Shown here in pieces: positions 26,122-34,700 of a stretch of 64,000 nucleotides of DNA. Below the pieces are notes generated by a model, which ran no database searches, was not told the DNA's origin, and saw only the letters and a program-made list of their open reading frames with translations. Origin of the DNA: Comamonadaceae bacterium (lineage in GTDB: Bacteria; Pseudomonadota; Gammaproteobacteria; Burkholderiales; Burkholderiaceae_C). The DNA is taken from NCBI GenBank assembly GCA_027490925.1, contig JAIXXF010000022.1, positions 62,001 to 126,000 on the forward strand, given 5' to 3'. Within the stretch, counting starts at the first letter, position 1, and the number at the start of each line of letters is the position of its first letter. The translations under genes and the position numbers were made by a program.

Positions 26122-27252
26122 TCAGTTGAGCGCGGTTTTCTTGCCGTCTTTGTAGGTGTAGAGGGTGATGGTCGGGTTCTTCAACTCGCCATTGGGCTCG
26201 AACGCGATGGCAGTGGTGATGCCTTTGTAGTTGGTGTCGGCCAGCTTCGCGGTGTAGACCTTGGGGTCCACCGAGTCGGCACGCTTCATGGCGTCCACCA
26301 GCACAAAGGTCGCGTCGTAGGTGTAGGGGCTGTAGATTTGGTACTGGTTGGGGTACTTGGCGTCGTAACGCTTCTTCCAAGCCTCGCCGCCCAACATTTT
26401 CTTGAGCGATGCGCTGCCCTCAGCGCACACCACATTGTTCAGCACCTTGGAGCCCGCCGACAGCTTGGCGATCTCGGTGGTGCAAATGCCGTCACCGCCG
26501 AAAAAGCCCACCTTGGACATTCCCAGTTGCTGCAACTGGCGCAGCATCACACCGGCCTGAGCGTCCATGCCGCCGTAGAAAATGGCGTCGGGCTTCTTGG
26601 CTTTGATCGAGGTCAGGATCGCCATGAAATCAGTGGCCTTGTCGTTGGTGAACTGCTCGTCCACCACGGTGATGCCTTTTTGCTGCGCGGTTTTCTTAAA
26701 CACCCCGGCCACGCCTTGTCCATAGGCGGTGCGGTCATCGATCACCGCCACCGTCTTCACTTTCAGCGCATCGGCAGCGTAATGGGCCAAACCTGCGCCC
26801 AAGGCGTTGTCGTTGGCGATGATTCGCCACGTGGTCTTGTAGCCAGGCTTGGTCAGGTCGGGGTTGGTGGCCGCACCGGTCACGTGGGGAATGCCACAGT
26901 CGTTGTACACCTTGGACGCCGGAATGGTGGTGCCGGAGTTCAGGTGACCCACCACGCCTGCGACCTTGGCGTCGCAGAGTTTCTGTGCCACGGCCTGGCC
27001 TTGTTTGGGATCGGCGGCGTCGTCTTCGGCCAGCAGCTCGAACTTGATCTTTTTGCCCCCGATCACGACGTTGGCGGCATTCAAGTCCTCCACCGCCATG
27101 CGGGCGCCGTTCTCATTGTCTTTGCCGTAGTGCGCTTGTGCACCCGACAGCGGGGCCACGTGGCCAATCTTCACCACCTGCACGTCTTGGGCGCTGGCCT
27201 GGGTCAGGGCCATCAGCGCGGCTGCGGCCGCCAAAGTCACTTTCACTGGCAT
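26122..27252 (-). CDS. Branched-chain amino acid ABC transporter substrate-binding protein (LivJ/LivK type)
   Basis: A 376-residue periplasmic binding protein. Residues 1-22 form a signal peptide (ALTQASAQ). The mature protein has IGHVAPLSGAQAHYGKDNENG, FELLAEDDAADPKQG, the hinge region GVVGHLNSGTTIPASKVYND, and AVIDDRTAYGQGVA, all typical of leucine/isoleucine/valine-binding proteins. No permease or ATPase gene is adjacent, so it is an orphan that must serve a transporter encoded elsewhere. The upstream leader contains AGGAGGT (27257-27263) as a strong ribosome-binding site. Confidence 0.93.
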   Translation of the reverse strand: MPVKVTLAAAAALMALTQASAQDVQVVKIGHVAPLSGAQAHYGKDNENGARMAVEDLNAANVVIGGKKIKFELLAEDDAADPKQGQAVAQKLCDAKVAGVVGHLNSGTTIPASKVYNDCGIPHVTGAATNPDLTKPGYKTTWRIIANDNALGAGLAHYAADALKVKTVAVIDDRTAYGQGVAGVFKKTAQQKGITVVDEQFTNDKATDFMAILTSIKAKKPDAIFYGGMDAQAGVMLRQLQQLGMSKVGFFGGDGICTTEIAKLSAGSKVLNNVVCAEGSASLKKMLGGEAWKKRYDAKYPNQYQIYSPYTYDATFVLVDAMKRADSVDPKVYTAKLADTNYKGITTAIAFEPNGELKNPTITLYTYKDGKKTALN

Positions 27253-27323
27253 CGGGAACCTCCTGTGGGCATCAGTCGTTGATGGGTGTAGCCGTTCACG
27301 GCGACAAAACATTATGCGGCCGC

Positions 27324-27713
27324 TCACCGGCCATCCATTTCCTGGGCCACCGCGTCGTTGATCGCTCGGCGCACGACCAACTCGATTCGCTCGCGCAGCC
27401 CAGGCAGCAGGCTGCGCGTTTGTGTGGCGATGACATCGGCCAAGGCCTCGTGCAATCGGCGCTCCAGCGCGACATCCACCCGCTGCAGCACCCGCTGAAC
27501 CAGTTGGTCCTCCAGCCCCGCCCATGGGGACGGTGTCACTGCGGGTTCGGCCACACGCGATGTGTCCAGCGCGGGCTCGATGCGACCCCGCGGGGCAGTT
27601 TCCAAGGGGATCTGGTCGCCCGCCAGAGGGGGAGGCGTGGCTGGCGACGGGCGGGTGTCGGGCACCACCTCGGTGAGGGTTGGCACAAAGCTGGGGGGCA
27701 GGCGGGCGCTCAC
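27324..27713 (-). CDS. Hypothetical protein downstream of holC
   Basis: A 129-residue protein of no recognised family. The first 65 residues are Pro/Thr-rich and look disordered. The last 60 form a predicted amphipathic helical region (LEDQLVQRVLQRVDVALERR...), rich in Leu, Val and Arg. Its ATG overlaps the holC stop codon by four bases (27710-27713), so it is probably translated with the replication clamp-loader subunit gene. Conserved helical C-termini of this kind occur in small beta-proteobacterial proteins next to holC, but I would not assign a role. Confidence 0.65.
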   Translation of the reverse strand: MSARLPPSFVPTLTEVVPDTRPSPATPPPLAGDQIPLETAPRGRIEPALDTSRVAEPAVTPSPWAGLEDQLVQRVLQRVDVALERRLHEALADVIATQTRSLLPGLRERIELVVRRAINDAVAQEMDGR

Positions 27714-28156
27714 GCGGTGATCTCCGAAGCGGTGCGGGACGCCAGGTCGTGGCGGACGATGGGATAACCGCGGTCGGCGTAGTGCTTCCAGCGGGCGCGG
27801 GCCGGAGCACGGTCGGCGTCGTCTGTGGACACCACCTCGACCAGCCGTTCGAACTGCTCAAAGCCTGAGGGCACCGACCTGCCCAAATTGACCAGCACGC
27901 CGCGGCCAGACAGTCCCAGCGCCTCAGGGGCCAGAACGATGGGCGAGGCGGCCAGCAACGGTGCGGCAGCGTCGACCCGGCAGTGGGGCAAGAAATCCAG
28001 GGCGGAGAATGTCCAAAGCGCCTGGTCCAGCGCCTCCAGCACCTCCGGTTCCGCCACCACCACCGACCGCGTCCCCGTGCCCCACACCTTGCGCAGCAAG
28101 CGACAAGCGTGGTTCAGCTTGTCGGGGGCATTGAAATGGAAGGCGACCTCGGTCAT
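27710..28156 (-). CDS. holC: DNA polymerase III subunit chi
   Basis: A 148-residue clamp-loader accessory protein that contacts single-strand binding protein. The opening TEVAFHFNAPDKLNHACRLL and the segments LDQALWTFSALDFLPH and PIVLAPEALGLSGRGVLVNLG match chi. The start at 28156 excludes a long upstream frame that is only shadow translation of pepA. It lies 19 bases downstream of pepA on the same strand, the classical pepA-holC order. Confidence 0.93.
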   Translation of the reverse strand: MTEVAFHFNAPDKLNHACRLLRKVWGTGTRSVVVAEPEVLEALDQALWTFSALDFLPHCRVDAAAPLLAASPIVLAPEALGLSGRGVLVNLGRSVPSGFEQFERLVEVVSTDDADRAPARARWKHYADRGYPIVRHDLASRTASEITA

Positions 28157-28175
28157 CGGCCCGACCTTGGCGCAA

Positions 28176-29762
28176 TCACCGTGGCGCAGGCTTGGACGCA
28201 GCGCGCCGGCTGGCGCCTGCTGCGCGGGTGGGCGCGGCGCCGCCCTGCCCGCCAGACTTGGCGCGGCCACCGGCTTTGGAGGGTGTCTCACCCGCAGACG
28301 CCTTCGGCGTGGAGGCAGTTTGGGCTTGGGCGAGCAGGTAATGCACCAGCAGAGCCACAGGCCGACCGGTGGCGCCCTTGGCGGCCCCGCTCTTCCAGGA
28401 TGTGCCCGCGATGTCCAAATGGGCCCAGTCAAACTGGGCGGTGAAGCGCTGCAAGAACTTCGCCGCGGTCACCGCGCCGGCCATGCGGCCCGCGATGTTG
28501 GCCACATCGGCAAAGTTCGACTTCAGTCCTTCGGCGTATTCGTCGTCCAACGGCAGGCGCCAGCACGGGTCATGCGCCGCTTCGCCTGCGTCTTGCAGCG
28601 CCTGGGCCAACGCGTCGCTGACTGAAAACAAGCCGGTGCGTACCGCACCGAGTGCCACCACGCAGGCACCGGTCAGCGTAGCGATGTCAATCACCGCGCG
28701 CGGCTTGAACCGCTCGGCGTAGGTGAGCGCGTCGCACAACACCAGGCGGCCCTCCGCGTCGGTGTTCAAGATCTCGATCGTCTGGCCGCTCATGCTGGTG
28801 ACCACATCGCCCGGCTTGACCGCACGGCCGTCGGGCATGTTTTCGCAGGCAGGGATCAGGCCCACGACGTTGATGGCGGGGCGCAGTTCGGCCAACGCCC
28901 GGAATACGCCCAGCACGCTGGCGGCGCCAGACATGTCGAACTTCATCTCGTCCATTTCTCCAGCAGGCTTGATCGAGATGCCGCCTGTGTCGAATGTGAT
29001 GCCCTTGCCCACCAGCACCGTCGGTGCTACGGTTTTGGCTGCGCCGTCGTAACGCATCACGATGAAGCGCAGTGGCTCCTCAGAGCCTTTGGCCACCGCC
29101 ATGAATGCGCCCATGCCCAGCCGGGCCACCTCTTTGGGGCCCAACACTTCGGTTTTGAACTTGGTCGGCTTGCCCAGGGCTTGCGCAGCGGCGGCCAGGT
29201 GGCTGGGGGTGGCGTGGTTGGCAGGGCGGTTGGCCCACTCCTTGGCCAGCTCGATGCCTGCAAACAAACCCTTGCCATGCAACAGCGCGCTTTGGTGGGT
29301 GGCCGCGTTGGCGACGCCGAGCGTGATGTGCGTGAGGCTGCGCGCTTCAGCTTTGGGTTTGGTGGTGGTGAAGACGTAGGAGGCATCGGCCACCGCCAGC
29401 ATGGCACCGGTGACGGCAGCGTCGGAGGTGTGGGTCAGGGCGCCCAAGTGGACCGCCACACGTTGACAGCGGTTGGCCTTGAGGGCTTGCACCGCCGCAG
29501 TCACCGCCGCACGCACTTGCTTGGCGCTGCCGTCGCCCGCGCCCACCAGCACCAGGCGCTTGGCGGCGGCTTCCGCCGGTCGGTAGCTGTGCAGCAAGCG
29601 GCCGGTCTTGGCGCTGAAGTCGTCGGATCTGAGCGCCTGAGCGATCAACGCGGACAGCGCGTCGGTGCTGGGCTTGAAGTGCTCGTCGACCAGTACCAAC
29701 AGCGCGTCGGCTTTTTCGCGCGCCACAAGAGTCAGGTCGAGGGTTTTCAGTTCAAAGTTCAT
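28176..29762 (-). CDS. pepA: Leucyl aminopeptidase PepA
   Basis: A 528-residue M17 cytosolic aminopeptidase. It has an N-terminal macro-like domain (about residues 1-165) and a catalytic domain with the metal/catalytic segments LVGKGITFDTGGISIKP, KFDMSGAASVLG and NTDAEGRLVLCDAL. The last 45 residues form an unusual basic, low-complexity tail (Ala/Ser/Gly/Arg/Lys-rich, ending ASKPAPR) beyond the normal end at LVHYLLAQ. The gene is divergent from lptF with a 25-base gap, as in enterobacteria. Confidence 0.95.
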   Translation of the reverse strand: MNFELKTLDLTLVAREKADALLVLVDEHFKPSTDALSALIAQALRSDDFSAKTGRLLHSYRPAEAAAKRLVLVGAGDGSAKQVRAAVTAAVQALKANRCQRVAVHLGALTHTSDAAVTGAMLAVADASYVFTTTKPKAEARSLTHITLGVANAATHQSALLHGKGLFAGIELAKEWANRPANHATPSHLAAAAQALGKPTKFKTEVLGPKEVARLGMGAFMAVAKGSEEPLRFIVMRYDGAAKTVAPTVLVGKGITFDTGGISIKPAGEMDEMKFDMSGAASVLGVFRALAELRPAINVVGLIPACENMPDGRAVKPGDVVTSMSGQTIEILNTDAEGRLVLCDALTYAERFKPRAVIDIATLTGACVVALGAVRTGLFSVSDALAQALQDAGEAAHDPCWRLPLDDEYAEGLKSNFADVANIAGRMAGAVTAAKFLQRFTAQFDWAHLDIAGTSWKSGAAKGATGRPVALLVHYLLAQAQTASTPKASAGETPSKAGGRAKSGGQGGAAPTRAAGASRRAASKPAPR

Positions 29763-29787
29763 AATCCGGGCTCTTTATTGCCAACTG

Positions 29788-30891
29788 ATGTTATTCCATT
29801 CTTCCATTCGCAAGGAGCTGGCTCGGGCTTTCGGTGCCACGCTGGTGGTGCTGGTTACGATCGTCATGTCGATGATCCTGATCCGAACCTTGGGCCAGGC
29901 CACCAAGGGTAGCGTCAACCCGCAAGAAGTGATGCTGGTGATGGGGTACACCGTGTTGGGCTACATGCCAACCATATTGACGCTTGCGCTGTTCATCGCC
30001 ATCGTGGCGACCCTTGCCAGGATGTACCGCGACAGTGAGATGGTGATCTGGTTCGCTGCGGGGCGTGGCTTGGGCGGCTTCCTGGCCCCGATGATGCGCT
30101 TTGCGTGGCCTGTGCTGGCGGTCATCGCCGCTTTTGCGCTGTTGATCTGGCCATGGACCAACCAGCAAACCGCCGAGCTGCGCGATCGCTACGAGCGCCG
30201 GGGCGATCTGGATCGGGTGGCGCCCGGGCAGTTTCAAACATCGGCCAAGGGCAACCGCGTGTTTTTCATCGACAAGGATGTGGCCAGCAGTGGCACGAGC
30301 AAAAACGTGTTCATCTACACCACCGACAACGGCAAAGACACCGTCACCTCGGCACCCGACGGTCGCATCGAGGTGGTGGGCAACGACCAAATGCTGCGGC
30401 TGAGTAACGGCCAGCGCCTGGAGACCACCCGGGCGTCGGGCGAGGTGCGCATCAGCGAATTCGGCGACTACAGCACCCGGGTTGGCACCTCGCGTTTGAG
30501 TTTGCCTGGGGAACTGCCGGTCCGTGCCCGCAGCACGCAGATGCTGCTCTTGGACCGAACACCCGCACACCTGGGTGAACTTGCCTGGCGCATGGGTTTG
30601 GCACTGGCGGCGTTCAACTGCGTGGTGATCGCACTCGTGTTGTCCAGCGTGAACCCGCGCGTGGGCCGTGCCGGGGGCATGGTGTTCGCGCTGTTCACCT
30701 TCATCGTGTACTACAACCTCATCAACCTCGGACAAAGCTGGATCACTGGCGGGCGGGCCAGCTTTCCCGTGTTCATGCTGGCGCTGCACGGCGGTGGCCT
30801 CGCGCTTGGCCTGTTGTGGCTGGCCAAACGGCACCACAACTGGACTTTGCGCGGGCTGCTGCTCCCGCGACGCATTCGAGGCACGGCATGA
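29788..30891 (+). CDS. lptF: LPS export ABC transporter permease LptF
   Basis: A 367-residue inner-membrane permease of the LptB2FG complex, which extracts lipopolysaccharide. Three N-terminal transmembrane helices (about residues 16-120), then a periplasmic beta-jellyroll (about 125-260, RVFFIDKDV...), then three C-terminal helices. The start at 29788 gives the family N-terminus MLFHSSIRKELARAF. It overlaps lptG by four bases, so the two permeases are made in step. Confidence 0.95.
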   Translation: MLFHSSIRKELARAFGATLVVLVTIVMSMILIRTLGQATKGSVNPQEVMLVMGYTVLGYMPTILTLALFIAIVATLARMYRDSEMVIWFAAGRGLGGFLAPMMRFAWPVLAVIAAFALLIWPWTNQQTAELRDRYERRGDLDRVAPGQFQTSAKGNRVFFIDKDVASSGTSKNVFIYTTDNGKDTVTSAPDGRIEVVGNDQMLRLSNGQRLETTRASGEVRISEFGDYSTRVGTSRLSLPGELPVRARSTQMLLLDRTPAHLGELAWRMGLALAAFNCVVIALVLSSVNPRVGRAGGMVFALFTFIVYYNLINLGQSWITGGRASFPVFMLALHGGGLALGLLWLAKRHHNWTLRGLLLPRRIRGTA

Positions 30892-31997
30892 AGACCATCC
30901 GCCACTTGATCTATGGCGAGGTCATGGCCTCGGTAGGCTTCGTCACGCTGGGGTTTCTGGCGTTGTTTTTCTTCTTCGATTTCGTCGACGAACTCCAATC
31001 CATCGGCAAGGGTGCGCTGGGAGCCACCTACCAAGTTCGCCACGCGCTCCTCTACGTGGCACTACGGGTGCCGACACACTGGTACGAACTGCTGCCGATC
31101 GCTGTGTTGATCGGTACGATCTTCGTGATGGCCCGACTCGCGCAGAGTTCGGAATACACCATCTTGCGCACCAGCGGCCTGGGGCCTGGACGGGCACTGC
31201 AAACCTTGCTGGGCCTGGGTGCGGTGTTCGCGGTGCTGACCTTCGTGGTGGGTGACTACCTGGCCCCCTTGAGCGACCGCACCGCCCAGGTCGTCAAGGC
31301 CCGGTTCGAAGGCCGGATGTCCATCGGACAGGCCGGGGCATGGCTTAAAGAGAAGCTGCCCGATGGCAGTTACGCGGTCAACGTGGGCGCACTCGCACCC
31401 GACGGTGCGATGCGCGGTGTGCGGGTCTTCGAGTTCGACGCCGACGGCTTCATGCGGGCGCAGACCGTGGCCGACAGCGCCCGGTTTGGTTCCAACAACA
31501 CCTGGGAAATGACCCAGGTGAGCCGCAGCGAGTTCACCCGCCCCGGGAGCGAACTGGCCAACGTGGTGCGGCGCCAGCTCGACACCTACCCCCTGCCCAC
31601 GGCCATCAACGCCGAAATGGTGTCGGTGGCGCTGCTCAAGCCGGACCGCATGAGCACGGTGGACCTTTTTCAGTACATCCAGCACCTGCAAACCAATGGC
31701 CAGACGGCCCAGCGCTACGAAATCGAGTTCTGGCGCAAGGTGTTCTATCCCGTCAGCTGTTTGGTGATGGTGGTGTTGGCGCTGCCGTTCGCCTACCTGC
31801 ACTTCCGCAGCGGTGGCATCACCGGCTATGTGTTCGTCGGCGTGATGATCGGCATCAGTTTTTTCCTGCTGAACAACGTGTTCGGCTACGTCGGCAACCT
31901 GCGCAATTGGGAGCCGTGGCTGGCCGCTGCATCCCCCGGGTTGCTGTACGTGCTGTTGTCGCTGGGCGCGTTTGGCTGGCTGGTGCTGCGGCGCTGA
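30888..31997 (+). CDS. lptG: LPS export ABC transporter permease LptG
   Basis: A 369-residue partner of LptF with the same three-helix, jellyroll, three-helix layout. The opening KTIRHLIYGEVMASVGFVTL and the coupling segment ARLAQSSEYTILRTSGLGPG are typical. The start is fixed by the ATGA overlap with the lptF stop. The cytosolic ATPase LptB is not in the window. Confidence 0.95.
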   Translation: MKTIRHLIYGEVMASVGFVTLGFLALFFFFDFVDELQSIGKGALGATYQVRHALLYVALRVPTHWYELLPIAVLIGTIFVMARLAQSSEYTILRTSGLGPGRALQTLLGLGAVFAVLTFVVGDYLAPLSDRTAQVVKARFEGRMSIGQAGAWLKEKLPDGSYAVNVGALAPDGAMRGVRVFEFDADGFMRAQTVADSARFGSNNTWEMTQVSRSEFTRPGSELANVVRRQLDTYPLPTAINAEMVSVALLKPDRMSTVDLFQYIQHLQTNGQTAQRYEIEFWRKVFYPVSCLVMVVLALPFAYLHFRSGGITGYVFVGVMIGISFFLLNNVFGYVGNLRNWEPWLAAASPGLLYVLLSLGAFGWLVLRR

Positions 31998-32016
31998 AAC
32001 CTTCCACCCTATCCCC

Positions 32017-32376
32017 ATGTCACACGCCATTGTTTTGTTCGCCCACGGCTCGAGAGACCCGCTGTGGCACCGGCCCATGGAGGCGGTGGCCGCCCGAATC
32101 CGCGAACGAGAACCCGAAGCCACGGTGGCTTGCGCCTACCTGGAGCTCAGCCCGCCCGACCTGCCCACCTGCGTGGCGTCCCTGCTGACCCAGGGCGTGC
32201 ATTCGGTGCGGGTGTTGCCGATGTTTTTGGGGGTGGGAAAACACGCCCGAGAAGACCTGCCAGAGCTCATGGTCCAACTGCGCGCGCAGCACCCCGGTGT
32301 GGCGTTTGAGCTGCTGCCCGCCGTGGGCGAAGACGCCCGGCTGATCGAAACCCTGGCCCACATCGCTCTGTCATAG
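32017..32376 (+). CDS. cbiX: Sirohydrochlorin chelatase (short CbiX/SirB type)
   Basis: A 119-residue single-domain chelatase. The active-site His is in VLFAHGSRDP (residues 5-14), and a second conserved segment is VRVLPMFLGVGKHAREDLP, with another His. This short form dimerises to match the two-domain enzymes. The gene lies 58 bases upstream of cysB on the same strand, which suggests it makes sirohaem iron-loaded for sulfite reductase rather than cobalt for B12. The metal is inferred from context. Confidence 0.85.
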   Translation: MSHAIVLFAHGSRDPLWHRPMEAVAARIREREPEATVACAYLELSPPDLPTCVASLLTQGVHSVRVLPMFLGVGKHAREDLPELMVQLRAQHPGVAFELLPAVGEDARLIETLAHIALS

Positions 32377-32434
32377 ACTTGTATTGCATAATGAATCCAG
32401 CTTTTAGCTTGAATTCACATATACAGCACAAGAC

Positions 32435-33379
32435 ATGAACCTCCACCAGTTCCGATTCGTTCAGGAAGCGGCGCGCCGCAACCTCAACCTGACCGAAGCC
32501 GCCAAAGCTTTGCACACCTCGCAGCCCGGGGTGTCCAAAGCGATCATCGAGCTGGAGGAAGAACTGGGCGTAGAAATCTTTGCCCGCCACGGCAAACGGC
32601 TCAAACGCATCACAGAGCCTGGGCAGCACGTGCTCAAAAGCATCGAGATGATCATGCGCGAGGTCGGTAACCTCAAGCGCATCGGCGAGCAATTCAGCGC
32701 CCAAGACAGCGGCACCTTGTCGATCGCCACCACCCACACTCAGGCGCGCTATGTGCTGCCGGTGCCAGTGGCGAAGCTGCGCGAGGCATTTCCCAAGGTC
32801 AATGTCAGCCTGCACCAAGGTGCGCCAGACCAGGTGGCCCGTATGCTGATCGACGAGGTGGCTGAAATTGGCATCGCCACCGAGTCGCTCGCCAATTACG
32901 CCGAGCTGGTCACCCTGCCCTGCTACGAATGGCAGCACATGCTGGTGCTGCCCGTGGGACACCCATTGGCCAGCAAAGACCGCATCACCCTTGAAGACAT
33001 CGCGCTGGAGCCTGTCATCACCTACCACCCATCGTTCACGGGCCGCACCCGCATCGACCAAGCTTTCGCCGCGCGCAAGTTGGAGCCGCGCATCGCTCTG
33101 GAGGCGATCGACTCCGACGTGATCAAAACCTACGTGCGCCTAGGCCTGGGTGTGGGCATCGTTGCAGAGATGGCGGTGCAAGACGACGGCACCAACACCG
33201 ACCTCGTCATCCGGCCTGGCGGCCAGCTGTTCGGCCAAAACGTCACCCGGGTGGCCTTCAAACGCGGCGCTTACCTTCGAAATTTCGTGTTCCAGTTCGC
33301 CGAGCTGCTGGGCGACCGGCTGGACCGCAAGTTGATTGCCCGCGCCATGAGTGGCCAACAAGACGACTACGAACTCTGA
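32435..33379 (+). CDS. cysB: CysB-type LysR family transcriptional regulator
   Basis: A 314-residue LysR regulator. Residues 1-60 are the winged helix-turn-helix (MNLHQFRFVQEAARRNLNLT, with LHTSQPGVSKAI as recognition helix), and residues 90-300 the inducer-binding domain. The CysB/Cbl-specific segments SIATTHTQARYVLP and YHPSFTGRTRID mark it as the sulfur-assimilation activator rather than a generic LysR protein. The 58-base AT-rich leader before it may carry its own promoter. Confidence 0.92.
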   Translation: MNLHQFRFVQEAARRNLNLTEAAKALHTSQPGVSKAIIELEEELGVEIFARHGKRLKRITEPGQHVLKSIEMIMREVGNLKRIGEQFSAQDSGTLSIATTHTQARYVLPVPVAKLREAFPKVNVSLHQGAPDQVARMLIDEVAEIGIATESLANYAELVTLPCYEWQHMLVLPVGHPLASKDRITLEDIALEPVITYHPSFTGRTRIDQAFAARKLEPRIALEAIDSDVIKTYVRLGLGVGIVAEMAVQDDGTNTDLVIRPGGQLFGQNVTRVAFKRGAYLRNFVFQFAELLGDRLDRKLIARAMSGQQDDYEL

Positions 33380-33480
33380 CCGGTTTGACCCTCAGCGGTC
33401 GGCACCGCACCATCACCCAGCCGCTGCTTGACGGCCGACACGACCCTGGCGAACTTGAACCCACACCCAGCACGCCGCCC

Positions 33481-34653
33481 ATGAACACCGCCGCCACACC
33501 TGCCCGCACCCCCGCACTGCAGTCCAAGCTGCCCGCGGTGGGCACCACGATTTTCAGCGTGATGTCGGCGCTGGCCGCCGACAAAGGCGCGGTCAACCTG
33601 GGGCAAGGTTTCCCCGACTTCGCCTGCGACCCGCAGCTGGTGGATGCGGTCACTCGGGCGATGCAGCAGGGGCTGAACCAGTACCCGCCGATGCCGGGCG
33701 TTGCGTCGTTGCGCCAAGCCGTGTCGCAGAAGATCGAGGCAGAGTACGGGCGCCGCTACCGCCCTGAGGACGAGGTCACCATCACGGCCGGAGCGACGCA
33801 GGCCATCCTCACGGCCCTGCTGGCGGTGGTGCGCCCAGGCGACGAGGTGGTGGTGCTGGAGCCGTGCTACGACAGCTACGGCCCCAATATTGAACTGGCG
33901 GGCGGCGTGGTCGTGCGGGTACCGCTGACGCCCCGCAGCTTTCGGCCCGACTTCGACCGCATCGCGGCGGCGCTGTCGACACGCACACGCGCCATCGTCG
34001 TCAACAGTCCGCACAACCCCAGCGCCACCTGCTGGACGGCCGAGGAGATGCGCCGCCTGCAAGACCTGCTCGCGCCCACCGAAGTGCTGCTGGTCAGCGA
34101 TGAGGTCTACGAGCACATGGTCTTTGACGGCGCTCAGCACCAGAGCGCGGCACGCTTCCCGGGGCTGGCAGCCCGTGCGTTCATCGTCTCCAGCTTTGGG
34201 AAGACCTATCACGTCACCGGGTGGAAGGTGGGCTATGTGGCGGCCCCGGCCGCCCTGACGGCTGAGTTCCGCAAAGTGCACCAGTTCAACGTGTTCACTG
34301 TGAACACCCCGGTACAGCACGCGTTGGCGGAGTACATGGCCGACCCGCTGCCCTACCAACAGCTGCCCGCGTTCTACGCCGCCAAACGCGACCTGTTCCG
34401 CGACGGGTTGGCCCGCACCCGATTTGAGTTGCTGCCCACCGAAGGCAGCTACTTTCAATGTGTGGACATCTCAGCGGTGAGCGACCTGCCCGAGGCCGAA
34501 TTCTGCCAATGGCTCGCCTGCGAGGTGGGGGTGGCGGCGATTCCGATGTCGGCGTTTTATGCCAACGGCTTTGACCAGCGGGTGGTGCGTTTTTGCTTTG
34601 CCAAACGAGACGAGACGCTGCATGCCGCCCTGGCGCGGCTGGCCCGCCTGTAA
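33481..34653 (+). CDS. PLP-dependent aminotransferase (methionine aminotransferase YbdL type)
   Basis: A 390-residue class I aminotransferase. PLP contacts include the ITAGATQAILTALLAVVRPG region (about residues 100-119), NSPHNPS (about 176-182), SDEVYEHMVFDG (about 206-217), the Schiff-base lysine in SSFGKTYHVTGWKVGYV, and the C-terminal VRFCFAKRDETL. The N-terminal GTTIFSVMSALAADKGAVNLGQGFPDF fits the YbdL/kynurenine-aminotransferase branch, which prefers methionine and aromatic residues. It starts 101 bases after cysB; a link to sulfur amino acids is plausible. Confidence 0.9.
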   Translation: MNTAATPARTPALQSKLPAVGTTIFSVMSALAADKGAVNLGQGFPDFACDPQLVDAVTRAMQQGLNQYPPMPGVASLRQAVSQKIEAEYGRRYRPEDEVTITAGATQAILTALLAVVRPGDEVVVLEPCYDSYGPNIELAGGVVVRVPLTPRSFRPDFDRIAAALSTRTRAIVVNSPHNPSATCWTAEEMRRLQDLLAPTEVLLVSDEVYEHMVFDGAQHQSAARFPGLAARAFIVSSFGKTYHVTGWKVGYVAAPAALTAEFRKVHQFNVFTVNTPVQHALAEYMADPLPYQQLPAFYAAKRDLFRDGLARTRFELLPTEGSYFQCVDISAVSDLPEAEFCQWLACEVGVAAIPMSAFYANGFDQRVVRFCFAKRDETLHAALARLARL

Positions 34654-34700
34654 CGGCTTTAAATGCCACGCCGGGTGGCTCAAGGCCCTGGTTCCCAGCG

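Noticed and set aside
27253-27861. Extended start for the orphan binding protein
   Set aside because: The upstream frame is shadow translation antisense to holC and the hypothetical gene; a signal peptide directly follows the ATG at 27252 with a strong ribosome-binding site.
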